Assembly (NCBI GenBank): GCA_016292545.1
Contig: JAEDIG010000056.1
Coordinates: forward strand, 1 to 15,491
Reading direction: 5' to 3'
Origin: Bacteroidaceae bacterium
Lineage (GTDB): Bacteria > Bacteroidota > Bacteroidia > Bacteroidales > Bacteroidaceae
Length of the DNA: 15,491 bases
Numbering within the stretch: position 1 is the first letter of the stretch; the number at the start of each line of letters is the position of its first letter. Position numbers and translations under genes: made by a program. Of the stretch, positions 7,353-15,112 are shown piece by piece. The notes under the pieces are model-generated. The model was not told where the DNA came from. It saw only the letters and a program-made list of their open reading frames with translations, and ran no database searches.

Positions 7353-8222
7353 TTGAGAACAATTCTCAATCGTCTTATAGCAAATGCCCACTGGGTGCTT
7401 TTCGTCATACTGGAAGCATTCAGTGGGTGGATGCTTTTTAACTTCAACGACTACCAGGGAAGCGTGTGGTTTACACAGGCCAACGCACTGGCGGGCTATC
7501 TGCTTGAGAAAGAAGCGGACTTCCTGAAGTATGTGCGTATGGATGCGGTCAATCAGGAGCTCACACAGAAGAACCTGCTCTTGCAGTACAACAACGAAGT
7601 GCTGCGCCGCCAGCTGTTTGCACTCACCAAGGACAGCAGTTTCACGGAACAGGTGCAGGCAAGGCTCCTGGACGGAATCCGTTCGATTCCTGCCCATGTG
7701 ATTACCAACAGCATCCGCCAGAAGGACAACTACCTGACCCTCGACAAGGGACGGCTGCAGGGTGTGCGCCCAGAGATGGGCGTGGTCAACGGCACGGGCA
7801 TTGTGGGCATTGTCTATCTTGTGAGCGACCACTATTCGCTGGTGTTGCCTATTCTCAACAGCAAGTCGAGCATCAGTTGCCGTCTGCGAGGCACCAACTA
7901 TTTTGGTTCGCTGCGATGGAAGGGGGGCAATCCGTTGTTGGCCACGCTCGACGATGTACCCCGCCATGCACGATGCCATGTGGGCGATGTGGTGGAGACC
8001 AGCGGGTTCAGCAATGTTTTCCCCGAAGGCATTTTTGTGGGGAAGGTGGTGGACATCCACAACTCCAGCGATGGCTTGTCGTATCAGTTGCATGTGCAGT
8101 TGGGTATGGACTTGGCCAATGTGCGGGATGTGTGCGTAATCGTGGATGAACATCAGCAGGAACTGGATTCGCTGGAGAGCATGCGCATCCCCGATGCTGG
8201 CGGCCAGACTGTGAGGAAGTGA
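7353..8222 (+). CDS. mreC: Rod shape-determining protein MreC (TTG start)
   Basis: A bitopic inner-membrane protein that links cytoplasmic MreB to periplasmic PBP2 and activates wall elongation. It has 289 residues. A transmembrane helix lies at about 13-31, a predicted coiled coil at about 55-92, then the beta-rich MreC core containing GIVGIVYLVSDHYSLVLPI and HVGDVVETSGFSNVFPEGI. Translation appears to start at TTG. In-frame sequence upstream reaches a TAA at 7332 with no ATG or GTG, and the first internal methionine (residue 27) falls inside the membrane helix, so a later start would destroy the anchor. The gene begins 36 bases after mreB and is followed by mreD 28 bases on. Confidence 0.93.
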   Translation: MRTILNRLIANAHWVLFVILEAFSGWMLFNFNDYQGSVWFTQANALAGYLLEKEADFLKYVRMDAVNQELTQKNLLLQYNNEVLRRQLFALTKDSSFTEQVQARLLDGIRSIPAHVITNSIRQKDNYLTLDKGRLQGVRPEMGVVNGTGIVGIVYLVSDHYSLVLPILNSKSSISCRLRGTNYFGSLRWKGGNPLLATLDDVPRHARCHVGDVVETSGFSNVFPEGIFVGKVVDIHNSSDGLSYQLHVQLGMDLANVRDVCVIVDEHQQELDSLESMRIPDAGGQTVRK

Positions 8223-8250
8223 CAGAAACAACCTATATTATTGTGAACGC

Positions 8251-8766
8251 ATGATACAGAGAGAACTGGAGAACTTGGTGAGGATGCTTGTGTGGGTTGC
8301 CTTTCAGGTGTTTGTATGCAACAAGATACACCTGATGGGGTATGCCACGCCGATTGTGTATGTGGCTTTTGTCGCCTATTTCCGATTCGGGTATCCTCGG
8401 GTGGGCATTCTGATGTGGTGCTTTGTGTGCGGGCTGCTGGTGGACATCTTCACGAATACGCCTGGTGTGGCATCGGGCTCCATCACACTGGTGGCATTGC
8501 TGCAGCCCATGCTGCTGAAGGCCATAGCCCCCAAGGATGCGGTCGAGAACATGTCACCCTCACTGCTCAGCCTGGGCTATATGACGTTTATGCGTTACCT
8601 GTTCCTGCTCGTTGTCGTTCATCATCTGGCTTTCTTTGCCCTGGACACATTCTCCTATTTCGATATACGTCATGCGGCCATCTCCTGCGGAGGGAGCATC
8701 GTGCTCAGTTTCTTGATATTGTGGGGCGTGGAACATCTTCGTACGCGTAATCGGAAAACTTCATGA
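8251..8766 (+). CDS. mreD: Rod shape-determining protein MreD
   Basis: A small polytopic inner-membrane component of the elongasome that partners MreC. It has 171 residues with about five hydrophobic segments, and a GLLVDIFTNTPGVASG motif resembling the conserved GLLxD region of MreD. The C-terminus is basic (LRTRNRKTS) and probably cytoplasmic. The stop overlaps the mrdA start as ATGA, suggesting translational coupling. The assignment rests on position between mreC and mrdA as much as on sequence, as MreD is poorly conserved. Confidence 0.9.
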   Translation: MIQRELENLVRMLVWVAFQVFVCNKIHLMGYATPIVYVAFVAYFRFGYPRVGILMWCFVCGLLVDIFTNTPGVASGSITLVALLQPMLLKAIAPKDAVENMSPSLLSLGYMTFMRYLFLLVVVHHLAFFALDTFSYFDIRHAAISCGGSIVLSFLILWGVEHLRTRNRKTS

Positions 8767-10643
8767 AAGACAACCAGAAGAACTATCAGTTGAAGAAACG
8801 CAAATATGTGATTGGCGGCATTGCCGTTGCCATCATATTGGTGTATATCGCCCGGCTGTTCTTCCTGCAACTCATGAGCGAGGACTTCAAACAGAACGCC
8901 GACTCGAACGCGTTTCTCAAACGGGTGCAGTTTCCTGCGCGTGGGACCATTGTGGACCGCAACGGCAAACTGCTCGTCTACAACCAGCCAGCCTATGACA
9001 TCATGGTGGTAATGGCCGAGCAGGTGGGGATAGACACGGCCGACATCTGCAGGACCCTGGGCATTACGCCCGTGCAGTATGAGCGGCGCATGGCGGAGAT
9101 AAAGGACAAACGCCGCAACCCGGGCTACAGTTCCTACACACAGCAGCTTTTCATGAACCAGCTATCGGCCGACGAAATCAGCTCATTCCAGGAAAAGATG
9201 TTCCTTTTCCCGGGCTTCTATGTGCAGAAACGCACCATCCGGCAATACCAATATCCCTATGCTGCGCATGTGCTGGGCGATGTGGGAGAGGTGGGGCCTG
9301 AGGACCTGGAATGCGATGACTATTACCGTAGGGGTGACTACATCGGCACACAGGGTGTGGAGCGAAGCTATGAAACGGCCTTACGAGGGGTGAAGGGTAC
9401 GGAAATCATGCTGCGTGATGCGCGTGGACGCATTAAAGGACACTATCAGAACGGCAAGTTCGACCAGCCTCCCGTGCCGGGACGCAACCTCACACTGAGC
9501 CTTGATGTGGAACTGCAGGCGTTGGGCGAAAGACTGATGACAGGCAAGAAGGGCAGCATCGTGGCCATAGAACCTGCCACGGGTGAGGTGCTTTGCATGG
9601 TGTCTTCCCCCACCTATGACCCGCGTATGACCGTGGGCCGACAGCGGGGCAAGAACCATCTGCTCCTGAGCCGGGATGCCAACAAACCCCTGCTCAACCG
9701 TGCCATCATGGGGCAATATCCCCCCGGCTCCACCTTCAAGACCAGCCAGGCACTCACTTTCCTGCAGGAAGGCATTATCACCCCGGCCACAGCCTATCCT
9801 TGTAGCCATGGCTTCCATTACCGTGGACTCACCGTGGGATGCCACGGCCATGGTTCCCCGCTTCCGCTGATTCCTGCCATCGGAACTTCCTGCAACGGCT
9901 ATTTCTGCTGGGGACTCTACAACATGTTTGGAAACCGCAAGAAGTACCCGACCGTGGGCGATGCCATGACACGATGGAAGGACTATATGGTGAGCATGGG
10001 ATTTGGGTACAGGCTGGGCATCGACCTGCCCGGAGAAAAGCGCGGACTCATACCGAACGCGGCATTCTATGACAATGCCTACAGAGGTTCATGGAATGCC
10101 CTCACTATTATCTCCATCTCCATCGGACAGGGCGAGGTGAACCTTACTCCCCTGCAGATAGCCAATCTGGGTGCCACTATAGCCAATCGTGGCTACTATA
10201 TCGTGCCGCATGTGGTGAAGGACATTCAGGGTGAACAGCTCGATACGCTCTATACGAAAAAACACCGGACAATGGTGGATCCGAAGAACTATGAGGTGGT
10301 GGTGCAGGGCATGCGCAAGGCGGTGCTCGACGGCACATGCCGCAGGGCCAATACATCGATGTATGAGGTGTGCGGAAAGACAGGTACCGCCCAGAACCCT
10401 CATGGCCAGGACCACAGTGTGTTCATGGGCTTTGCCCCGATGGAGCATCCCCAGATAGCCATCTGTGTGTATGTGGAGAACGGGCTTTGGGGTGCCACGT
10501 ATGGCGTGCCCATCGGTGCCCTCATGATGGAGCAGTTCATCAATGGAAAACTGAGTCCCGAGTCGGAAGAACAGGCCAAAATATATTCCAACAAATATCT
10601 GATAACCCCCATTCACTATGTCGCAAACCCCAACATCCAATAG
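8763..10643 (+). CDS. mrdA: Penicillin-binding protein 2, elongation transpeptidase
   Basis: A class B PBP that cross-links new glycan strands made by RodA during lateral growth, and a beta-lactam target. It has 626 residues. A short basic cytoplasmic tail precedes one transmembrane anchor (about 15-37). The pedestal domain begins with RGTIVDRNGKLL (60-71). The transpeptidase domain has the three active-site motifs: STFK (323-326, nucleophile Ser323), SCN (376-378) and KTGT (539-542). Length fits PBP2 of the elongasome rather than the division enzyme FtsI, and the neighbours mreBCD and rodA confirm this. The start overlaps the mreD stop by 4 bases and the end overlaps rodA by 26. Confidence 0.96.
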   Translation: MKDNQKNYQLKKRKYVIGGIAVAIILVYIARLFFLQLMSEDFKQNADSNAFLKRVQFPARGTIVDRNGKLLVYNQPAYDIMVVMAEQVGIDTADICRTLGITPVQYERRMAEIKDKRRNPGYSSYTQQLFMNQLSADEISSFQEKMFLFPGFYVQKRTIRQYQYPYAAHVLGDVGEVGPEDLECDDYYRRGDYIGTQGVERSYETALRGVKGTEIMLRDARGRIKGHYQNGKFDQPPVPGRNLTLSLDVELQALGERLMTGKKGSIVAIEPATGEVLCMVSSPTYDPRMTVGRQRGKNHLLLSRDANKPLLNRAIMGQYPPGSTFKTSQALTFLQEGIITPATAYPCSHGFHYRGLTVGCHGHGSPLPLIPAIGTSCNGYFCWGLYNMFGNRKKYPTVGDAMTRWKDYMVSMGFGYRLGIDLPGEKRGLIPNAAFYDNAYRGSWNALTIISISIGQGEVNLTPLQIANLGATIANRGYYIVPHVVKDIQGEQLDTLYTKKHRTMVDPKNYEVVVQGMRKAVLDGTCRRANTSMYEVCGKTGTAQNPHGQDHSVFMGFAPMEHPQIAICVYVENGLWGATYGVPIGALMMEQFINGKLSPESEEQAKIYSNKYLITPIHYVANPNIQ

Positions 10644-12096
10644 CAAGAGCGTATGGCGTTCGCTCGACTGGTTCACAATCCTGCTCTATGGTGCCCTTCT
10701 GGCTATGGGCTGGATGAGTGTGTGCGGTGCAAGCTATGACTTCGATCAGGCCGGAAACTTTTTTGATTTCGGCACGCGGTCCGGCATGCAGATTGTATGG
10801 ATTGGCACTTCACTGGTGCTGGCCTCCGTCATCCTTGCCACCGACGACCGGCTGATAGAGTCGTTTTCCTACCTTATATATATAGGCTTCCTGGTGGTGC
10901 TGTTCATCACGCCTTTCCTGGCCCACGACATCAAGGGGTCGCTATCCTGGATAAAGGTGGGTCCGTTTAGCATACAGCCGGCCGAGTTCGCCAAATTCGG
11001 CACGGCCTTGTGTGTGGCCAAGGTCATTGCCACCTTCGACTTGCGCATGGACCGGATCCGGGATTTCATCGTGTGTTCGGCGCTGGTGATTACACCAATG
11101 GTTCTCATTGTCTTGCAGAAGGAAACAGGGTCGGCCTTGGTGTATTTGAGCTTCTTCCTGATGATGTATCGCTACGGCATGCCCGGCAGTTTCCTTTTCA
11201 CGGCAGTGGCGGCTGTCATCTATTTTGTGGTGGGCATCCGCTATGCCGATGTGCCCTTGTGGGAGGACACTCCCACGCGATTGGGGGAATGCTGTGTGCT
11301 GTTGCTCATCCATCTGTTTTCCGTGGGCATGATGCTGGTGTATACCCCCCTGCGCATGCCGGCTTTCAAGGTGTTTGCCTATGGCCTGTTGGCTCTCCTG
11401 CTGGCAATGGGGGCCGACCGTTATGCACTGCCTTTCGACATTTCCTTTGTGCAATGGGGCGTAATGGGGTGCATGGTCTTGTATCTCCTTTATCTGGCGC
11501 TGCGTGAGCGGATGCTCCGCTATCTCTACATAGCCTTCTTTGCCATTGGTTCGGCGGGCTTTTTCTATTCGGCCAACCATGTGCTTACAGATGTGCTGGA
11601 GGAACACCAGCAGATGAGAATCCGGGTGCTGCTGGGCCTGGAAGATGACCCTCGTGGTGCCGGCTATAATGTGATTCAGGCAAAGATAGCCATTGGGTCG
11701 GGTGGTCTGGAGGGCAAGGGGTTCCTGAACGGCACCCAGACGAAACTGAAATATGTGCCCGAACAGGACACGGACTTCATCTTCTGTACGGTGGGTGAGG
11801 AAGAGGGCTTTATTGGCAGCGCCACCGTGTTGCTGCTGTTCCTGTCCCTCATCTTGCGGCTCATTCATGTGGCGGAGCGTCAGCCCCACACATTTGGCCG
11901 TGTGTATGGATATTGCGTGATGAGCATCTTCCTGTTTCATGTGTTCATCAATGTGGGCATGGTGCTTGGGCTTACGCCGGTCATTGGCATCCCTCTGCCC
12001 TTCTTCAGCTATGGTGGCTCGTCGCTCTGGGGATTCACCATTCTGCTGTTCATCCTGCTTCGCATTGATGCCAGTCGGGGACGGCTGTCGCGGTAG
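10618..12096 (+). CDS. rodA: Peptidoglycan glycosyltransferase RodA, enlarged form
   Basis: A SEDS-family polytopic membrane protein that polymerises lipid II into glycan strands, acting with PBP2. Family motifs are GSLSWIKVGPFSIQPAEFAK (107-126), DPRGAGYNVIQ with AIGSGG (344-363), GTQTKLKYVPEQDTDFIF (372-389, with the conserved TDF aspartate, Asp386) and the C-terminal TPVIGIPLPFFSYGGSS (453-469). At 492 residues it is about 120 longer than E. coli RodA (370). The extra length is mainly at about 205-315, which holds about four additional hydrophobic segments. The ATG lies inside mrdA, a 26-base overlap, so expression is probably coupled. FtsW is the alternative SEDS member, but the context argues for RodA. 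Confidence 0.95.
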   Translation: MSQTPTSNSKSVWRSLDWFTILLYGALLAMGWMSVCGASYDFDQAGNFFDFGTRSGMQIVWIGTSLVLASVILATDDRLIESFSYLIYIGFLVVLFITPFLAHDIKGSLSWIKVGPFSIQPAEFAKFGTALCVAKVIATFDLRMDRIRDFIVCSALVITPMVLIVLQKETGSALVYLSFFLMMYRYGMPGSFLFTAVAAVIYFVVGIRYADVPLWEDTPTRLGECCVLLLIHLFSVGMMLVYTPLRMPAFKVFAYGLLALLLAMGADRYALPFDISFVQWGVMGCMVLYLLYLALRERMLRYLYIAFFAIGSAGFFYSANHVLTDVLEEHQQMRIRVLLGLEDDPRGAGYNVIQAKIAIGSGGLEGKGFLNGTQTKLKYVPEQDTDFIFCTVGEEEGFIGSATVLLLFLSLILRLIHVAERQPHTFGRVYGYCVMSIFLFHVFINVGMVLGLTPVIGIPLPFFSYGGSSLWGFTILLFILLRIDASRGRLSR

Positions 12097-12107
12097 AGGA
12101 GGGCGGT

Positions 12108-12875
12108 TTAGAGTTGGGTCTCGCCTTCTACATAGTTCTCCAGAAACAGGTTTTCTCCGTCATATACGGCATAGGTGCATTGCGAAATCCAGTCGCCCAG
12201 TATCAGGATACGGGTGTTACGGCTGAGCATGAGGTCCAGTTCGATGTGCCTGTGGCCGAAAAGAAAGAAGTTGATGTCGGGATGCTCCTTCATGTATTGT
12301 TTGGCAAACACCACAAGGTTTTCATTGTCCTCGCCCTTGTAGGGAGGGTCGCCCCCTTGTCTGGCATGTTTCAGCCGGCTGTGGCGTGCCCATTTCTTGC
12401 CAAAGTCCACAGCCCATCGCGGGTGGAGGGTGGCAAACAGGAAGCGGCAGACGGTGCTGTGGAAAATCATCCGCAGGATGGTGAATTTCCAGTCCTTGTC
12501 GGCCAGCCCGTCGCCATGGCTCAGATAGAAGACCTTGTCGGCCAGTTCGATGGTGAGGGGACCCTTGTGCAGGATTACTCCGCACTCCTTTTCCAGATAG
12601 TCGGTACACCACAGGTCGTGGTTGCCTGTGAAGAAATGCACTTCCACACCCATGTCGGTGAGTTCGCTCACCTTTCCCAGGAAGCGCGTAAAGCCGCGTG
12701 GCACCACGGTGCGGTATTCAAACCAGAAGTCGAACATGTCGCCCAGCATGTACACGGCACTTGCCTTGTGCTTGATTCCGTCCAGAAAGCGCACGATTCT
12801 TCGCTCATGTTGTCTGGGGTGTTCCAGCGCCAGACACCCCAGATGGGCATCGCTGATAAAATAGATGTTCTTCAT
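12108..12875 (-). CDS. lpxH: UDP-2,3-diacylglucosamine diphosphatase (LpxH-like)
   Basis: A metallophosphoesterase expected to cleave UDP-2,3-diacylglucosamine to lipid X and UMP, the fourth step of lipid A synthesis, at the inner face of the inner membrane. With the start chosen here it has 255 residues. Metal-binding motifs are DAHLG (Asp9, His11), GDMFDFW (Asp46), GNHD (84-87), SHGDG (119-123) and FGHRH (206-210). The frame is open for 18 more codons upstream, but I prefer the internal ATG at 12875: it places DAHLG at the usual distance, and it overlaps the upstream gene's stop as TGATG, a coupling arrangement. It is the last gene of its operon. The stop is 11 bases from that of convergent rodA. 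Confidence 0.87.
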   Translation of the reverse strand: MKNIYFISDAHLGCLALEHPRQHERRIVRFLDGIKHKASAVYMLGDMFDFWFEYRTVVPRGFTRFLGKVSELTDMGVEVHFFTGNHDLWCTDYLEKECGVILHKGPLTIELADKVFYLSHGDGLADKDWKFTILRMIFHSTVCRFLFATLHPRWAVDFGKKWARHSRLKHARQGGDPPYKGEDNENLVVFAKQYMKEHPDINFFLFGHRHIELDLMLSRNTRILILGDWISQCTYAVYDGENLFLENYVEGETQL

Positions 12876-13189
12876 CACATAAATCCCATTTCCACCTTGG
12901 CTTCCTCGCTCATCATGTCCTTTGTCCATTCGGGCTCGAACACAAGGTTCACGTCCACATGGGAGAGACCTTGGATGGCCTCCAGTTTCTGGCGTACGTC
13001 TTCCACGATGAAGTCGGCAGCCGGACAGTTGGGCGCGGTCAAGGTCATGTCCACACTCAGTTCGGTATTGTTGTTCTCCAGCTCAATGCGGTAGATGAGC
13101 CCCAGGTCGTAGATGTTTACGGGAATCTCAGGGTCGTATACCGTCTTGAGCACGTCTATCACTCTTTCTTGCATTTCCAGTTGTTCCAT
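12875..13189 (-). CDS. DUF59/MIP18-family protein, iron-sulfur assembly factor (SufT/PaaD-like)
   Basis: A small soluble protein of 104 residues formed almost entirely by a DUF59 domain: DPEIPVNIYDLGLIY (19-33), MTLTAPNCPAADF (48-60, with conserved Cys55) and EPEWTKDMMSEEAK (85-98). Members assist Fe-S cluster maturation (SufT, eukaryotic MIP18) or form part of phenylacetyl-CoA oxygenase (PaaD). No paa or suf genes are nearby, so a general Fe-S role is inferred, not shown. The leader just upstream is strikingly A-rich (13190-13214 on the minus strand), as is common before Bacteroidetes start codons. Its TGA overlaps the lpxH ATG by one base. Confidence 0.85.
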   Translation of the reverse strand: MEQLEMQERVIDVLKTVYDPEIPVNIYDLGLIYRIELENNNTELSVDMTLTAPNCPAADFIVEDVRQKLEAIQGLSHVDVNLVFEPEWTKDMMSEEAKVEMGFM

Positions 13190-13214
13190 TGTCTTTTTTC
13201 CTTTTTTTTTCTTG
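13190..13214 (-). other. A-rich leader with 9-base homopolymer before the DUF59 gene
   Basis: This 25-base gap between radC and the DUF59 gene reads on the minus strand as A-runs interrupted by GG, including nine consecutive A (13202-13210). Bacteroidetes ribosomes rely little on Shine-Dalgarno pairing and favour A-rich leaders, so it likely aids initiation. The homopolymer is also a likely site of length variation. Confidence 0.5.
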
Positions 13215-13907
13215 TTACAGGGATGCCAGCCCGTGTTCGTTGAAGCTGTAATAGCTGCTGGCCGACACGATGATGTGGTCGATGAGTTTGATGTCCATCA
13301 GGTCGCAGGCCTTTTTCAGTCGCAGTGTCAGGGATTCGTCATGCTTGCTGGGTTTGGTGCAGCCGCTGGGATGGTTGTGGCAGAGCACGATTGCAGCTGC
13401 ACTCTTCAGCAGAGCCTGTTCCAGAATGATGCGAATGTCCACACTGGTTCCGGCCAGTCCTCCGCGCCCCACTAGTACTGTGTCGATGACGCTCAGGTTC
13501 TGGCGGAGCAGGATGACGTGGCATTCCTCATGGTTGAGTTCTCCCAGCTTCAGCCGGTAATAGTCGGCAATGTCCTGCCCGCATTTCACCACGGTCTGTG
13601 CCACTTTCTCCATCATCCGTCGGCGCCCCAGCTCGCAGGCGGCAATGATGGTGATGGCCTTGGCTTCGCCCACACCTTTGTATGCCATGAGTTCCTCCAC
13701 TTTCTTGCGTCCCAGCTGCTGGAGGCTATGGTCGCAGTCTTTCAGGATATGCTGCATCAGCGCCACCGCCGACATGTCCTTGTAGCCGCTGCCGATGAGT
13801 ATGGCCAGCAGTTCGCTGTCAGAGAGGGCTTCCACACCTTTGGACAGGAGCTTTTCGCGTGGGCGGTCTGCTTCTGCCCATTGCTTGATTTTGAGCGGGC
13901 CTTCCAT
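13215..13907 (-). CDS. radC: RadC family JAB-domain protein
   Basis: A 230-residue protein of the UPF0758/RadC family. The N-terminal half includes a helix-hairpin-helix-like segment (MAYKGVGEAKA, about 74-84). The C-terminal half is a JAB1/MPN metalloprotease-like domain with glutamates 127-128 and the metal motif HNHPSG (177-182) followed by Asp190, all ligands intact. Despite its name a DNA-repair role is not established, and its biochemical function is uncertain. The start is 5 bases after the glycosyltransferase stop and the stop is 25 bases before the DUF59 gene, consistent with one transcript. Length and motifs are those of typical chromosomal copies rather than shorter plasmid or phage versions. 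Confidence 0.93.
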   Translation of the reverse strand: MEGPLKIKQWAEADRPREKLLSKGVEALSDSELLAILIGSGYKDMSAVALMQHILKDCDHSLQQLGRKKVEELMAYKGVGEAKAITIIAACELGRRRMMEKVAQTVVKCGQDIADYYRLKLGELNHEECHVILLRQNLSVIDTVLVGRGGLAGTSVDIRIILEQALLKSAAAIVLCHNHPSGCTKPSKHDESLTLRLKKACDLMDIKLIDHIIVSASSYYSFNEHGLASL

Positions 13908-13912
13908 GTATG

Positions 13913-15010
13913 CTATTTATAGAAGTTGTTCTTGAATGCTTGCAGCTCCTCGTTTCTCCCGCATACACACCTGAGCCACCAGGCCCGCAGGAATCCCGTG
14001 CCGTAGCCGATGAGCTGGATGAAGCTGGCCTTTACGGAGAGTGCCCCTATGTGCAGGCTCTTGTTGCGCAGGCTGCTGTCTGTGAGGATAATCAGGGAGA
14101 ATGCTGCCAGTGGAGCCAGGGAAAGGGCTGTGCCCAGCATGCCTAGATAAATCAGGCACATGGGACCCGTGGCACATCCGGGCTTCGGCATGGAGGAGAG
14201 GGCAAGACTGCCCAGAACGGCACATGTGAGACTCAACAGTGTGATGAGCAGCAGAAGCATGGTGGCCACTGTAAACAGGGCAGGCAATAGGTGCACCAGC
14301 TTGAGGCTGCCGGGGTGGCGCTTCATCAGGTTGATGCGTGCAATGCCGCTGTTATGGACCTGCTTGAAGAACTTCTTCAGGTCGGTGCGCCGCTTGTGCC
14401 ATACCCATGCTTCAGGGAAGAGCCTGCAGCGTGCGCCGCTCTCATAGATGCGTATGCTGAAGTCAATGTCTTCGCCGAAGCGCATTTCGGAGAACCCGTC
14501 CAGCTGGCGATAGAGGCTGGCGCGTATGCCCATGTTGAACGAGCGCGGATAGAATTTCTTGTCCATCTGCTTTCTGCCGCCACGGATGCCGCCGGTGGTG
14601 AAGAACGAGGTCATGCTGTAGTTGATGGCTTTCTGCACGGGCGTGAAGGAGGCATGGGCACGGTCGGGGCCGCCAAAGGCGTCGCAGGGTGCCTTTTGCA
14701 GTTCTTCATCCACTGCTGCCAGATAGCCCGGTGGCAGCACAACGTCGCTGTCCAGTATGATAAGGAATTCTCCCTGACTGTGGGCCGCTCCGTAGTTGCG
14801 TGATGGGCCTGGGCCGGAGTTGGGCTTCTTGAAGTATTTGACGTCCAGTTTTCTGGCATATCGTTTCACCACATCCTCGCATGGGATGGACGAACCGTCT
14901 TCCACCACCACAACCTCCATGTCGGTGAAGGTTTGCAGGGTGAGGCTCTGCAGCAGTTCTTCCACCTCGTCGGGGCGGTTAAACACGGGGATTATCAATG
15001 AATATTTCAT
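13913..15010 (-). CDS. Membrane-anchored family 2 glycosyltransferase
   Basis: An inverting GT-A glycosyltransferase that moves a sugar from a nucleotide donor; acceptor and sugar are unknown. The start at 15010 gives 365 residues. The Rossmann-like N-terminus is SLIIPVFNRPDE (4-15), with VVEDGS (35-40), the DxD metal motif DSD (87-89), SFNMGIR (157-163) and the ED pair E180-D181 near the catalytic site. Residues from about 238 hold three hydrophobic segments (238-272, 283-310, 321-345) that should place it in the inner membrane, with a polar tail. The frame is open 31 codons further upstream, but that extension runs across the promoter and gives an N-terminus out of line with the family. It heads the operon leading to lpxH, so an envelope-glycan role is plausible but inferred. 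Confidence 0.88.
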   Translation of the reverse strand: MKYSLIIPVFNRPDEVEELLQSLTLQTFTDMEVVVVEDGSSIPCEDVVKRYARKLDVKYFKKPNSGPGPSRNYGAAHSQGEFLIILDSDVVLPPGYLAAVDEELQKAPCDAFGGPDRAHASFTPVQKAINYSMTSFFTTGGIRGGRKQMDKKFYPRSFNMGIRASLYRQLDGFSEMRFGEDIDFSIRIYESGARCRLFPEAWVWHKRRTDLKKFFKQVHNSGIARINLMKRHPGSLKLVHLLPALFTVATMLLLLITLLSLTCAVLGSLALSSMPKPGCATGPMCLIYLGMLGTALSLAPLAAFSLIILTDSSLRNKSLHIGALSVKASFIQLIGYGTGFLRAWWLRCVCGRNEELQAFKNNFYK

Positions 15011-15031
15011 CGCACTTGTACATATTTTATG

Positions 15032-15039
15032 CAAATTTA
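15032..15039 (-). promoter_or_regulatory. Bacteroidetes -7 element for the GT2-radC-DUF59-lpxH operon
   Basis: On the minus strand this reads TAAATTTG, a perfect TAnnTTTG match, followed by C. It is 21 bases before the glycosyltransferase ATG, implying a very short leader. No convincing TTTG is found 19-21 bases upstream. It supports the start at 15010 over the longer open frame. Confidence 0.65.
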
Positions 15040-15072
15040 CAACAAAAAACTGAGAATGAGGGCAGAATGGTG

Positions 15073-15102
15073 AAAAAACTGTCTTGCGCCCCTTGGGGGG
15101 CA
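15073..15102 (-). terminator. Possible intrinsic terminator of the AAA ATPase gene
   Basis: Just after the minus-strand stop at 15113 there is a GC-rich hairpin (15085-15102, seven pairs with one G-G mismatch and a 4-base loop). Six bases later come six T on the transcript strand (15073-15078). The spacing between stem and T run is longer than ideal, so this is tentative. Confidence 0.4.
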
Positions 15103-15112
15103 CCTGGAACTC

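Noticed and set aside
12097..12107. Bidirectional terminator between rodA and lpxH
   Set aside because: The gap is only 11 bases and I see no convincing hairpin with T-runs across it.
12876..12929. 18-codon N-terminal extension of LpxH
   Set aside because: It would overlap the end of the DUF59 gene, and the extra residues lie before the family's usual N-terminus. The TGATG junction gives a better start.
12114..13094. 326-residue plus-strand frame over lpxH and the DUF59 gene
   Set aside because: Antisense to two genes with intact family motifs, and the product is low-complexity and unrecognisable.
15011..15103. 31-codon N-terminal extension of the glycosyltransferase
   Set aside because: The extension covers a perfect -7 promoter box at 15032-15039 and a T-rich terminator-like tract, and the GT2 fold normally begins at SLIIPVFN.
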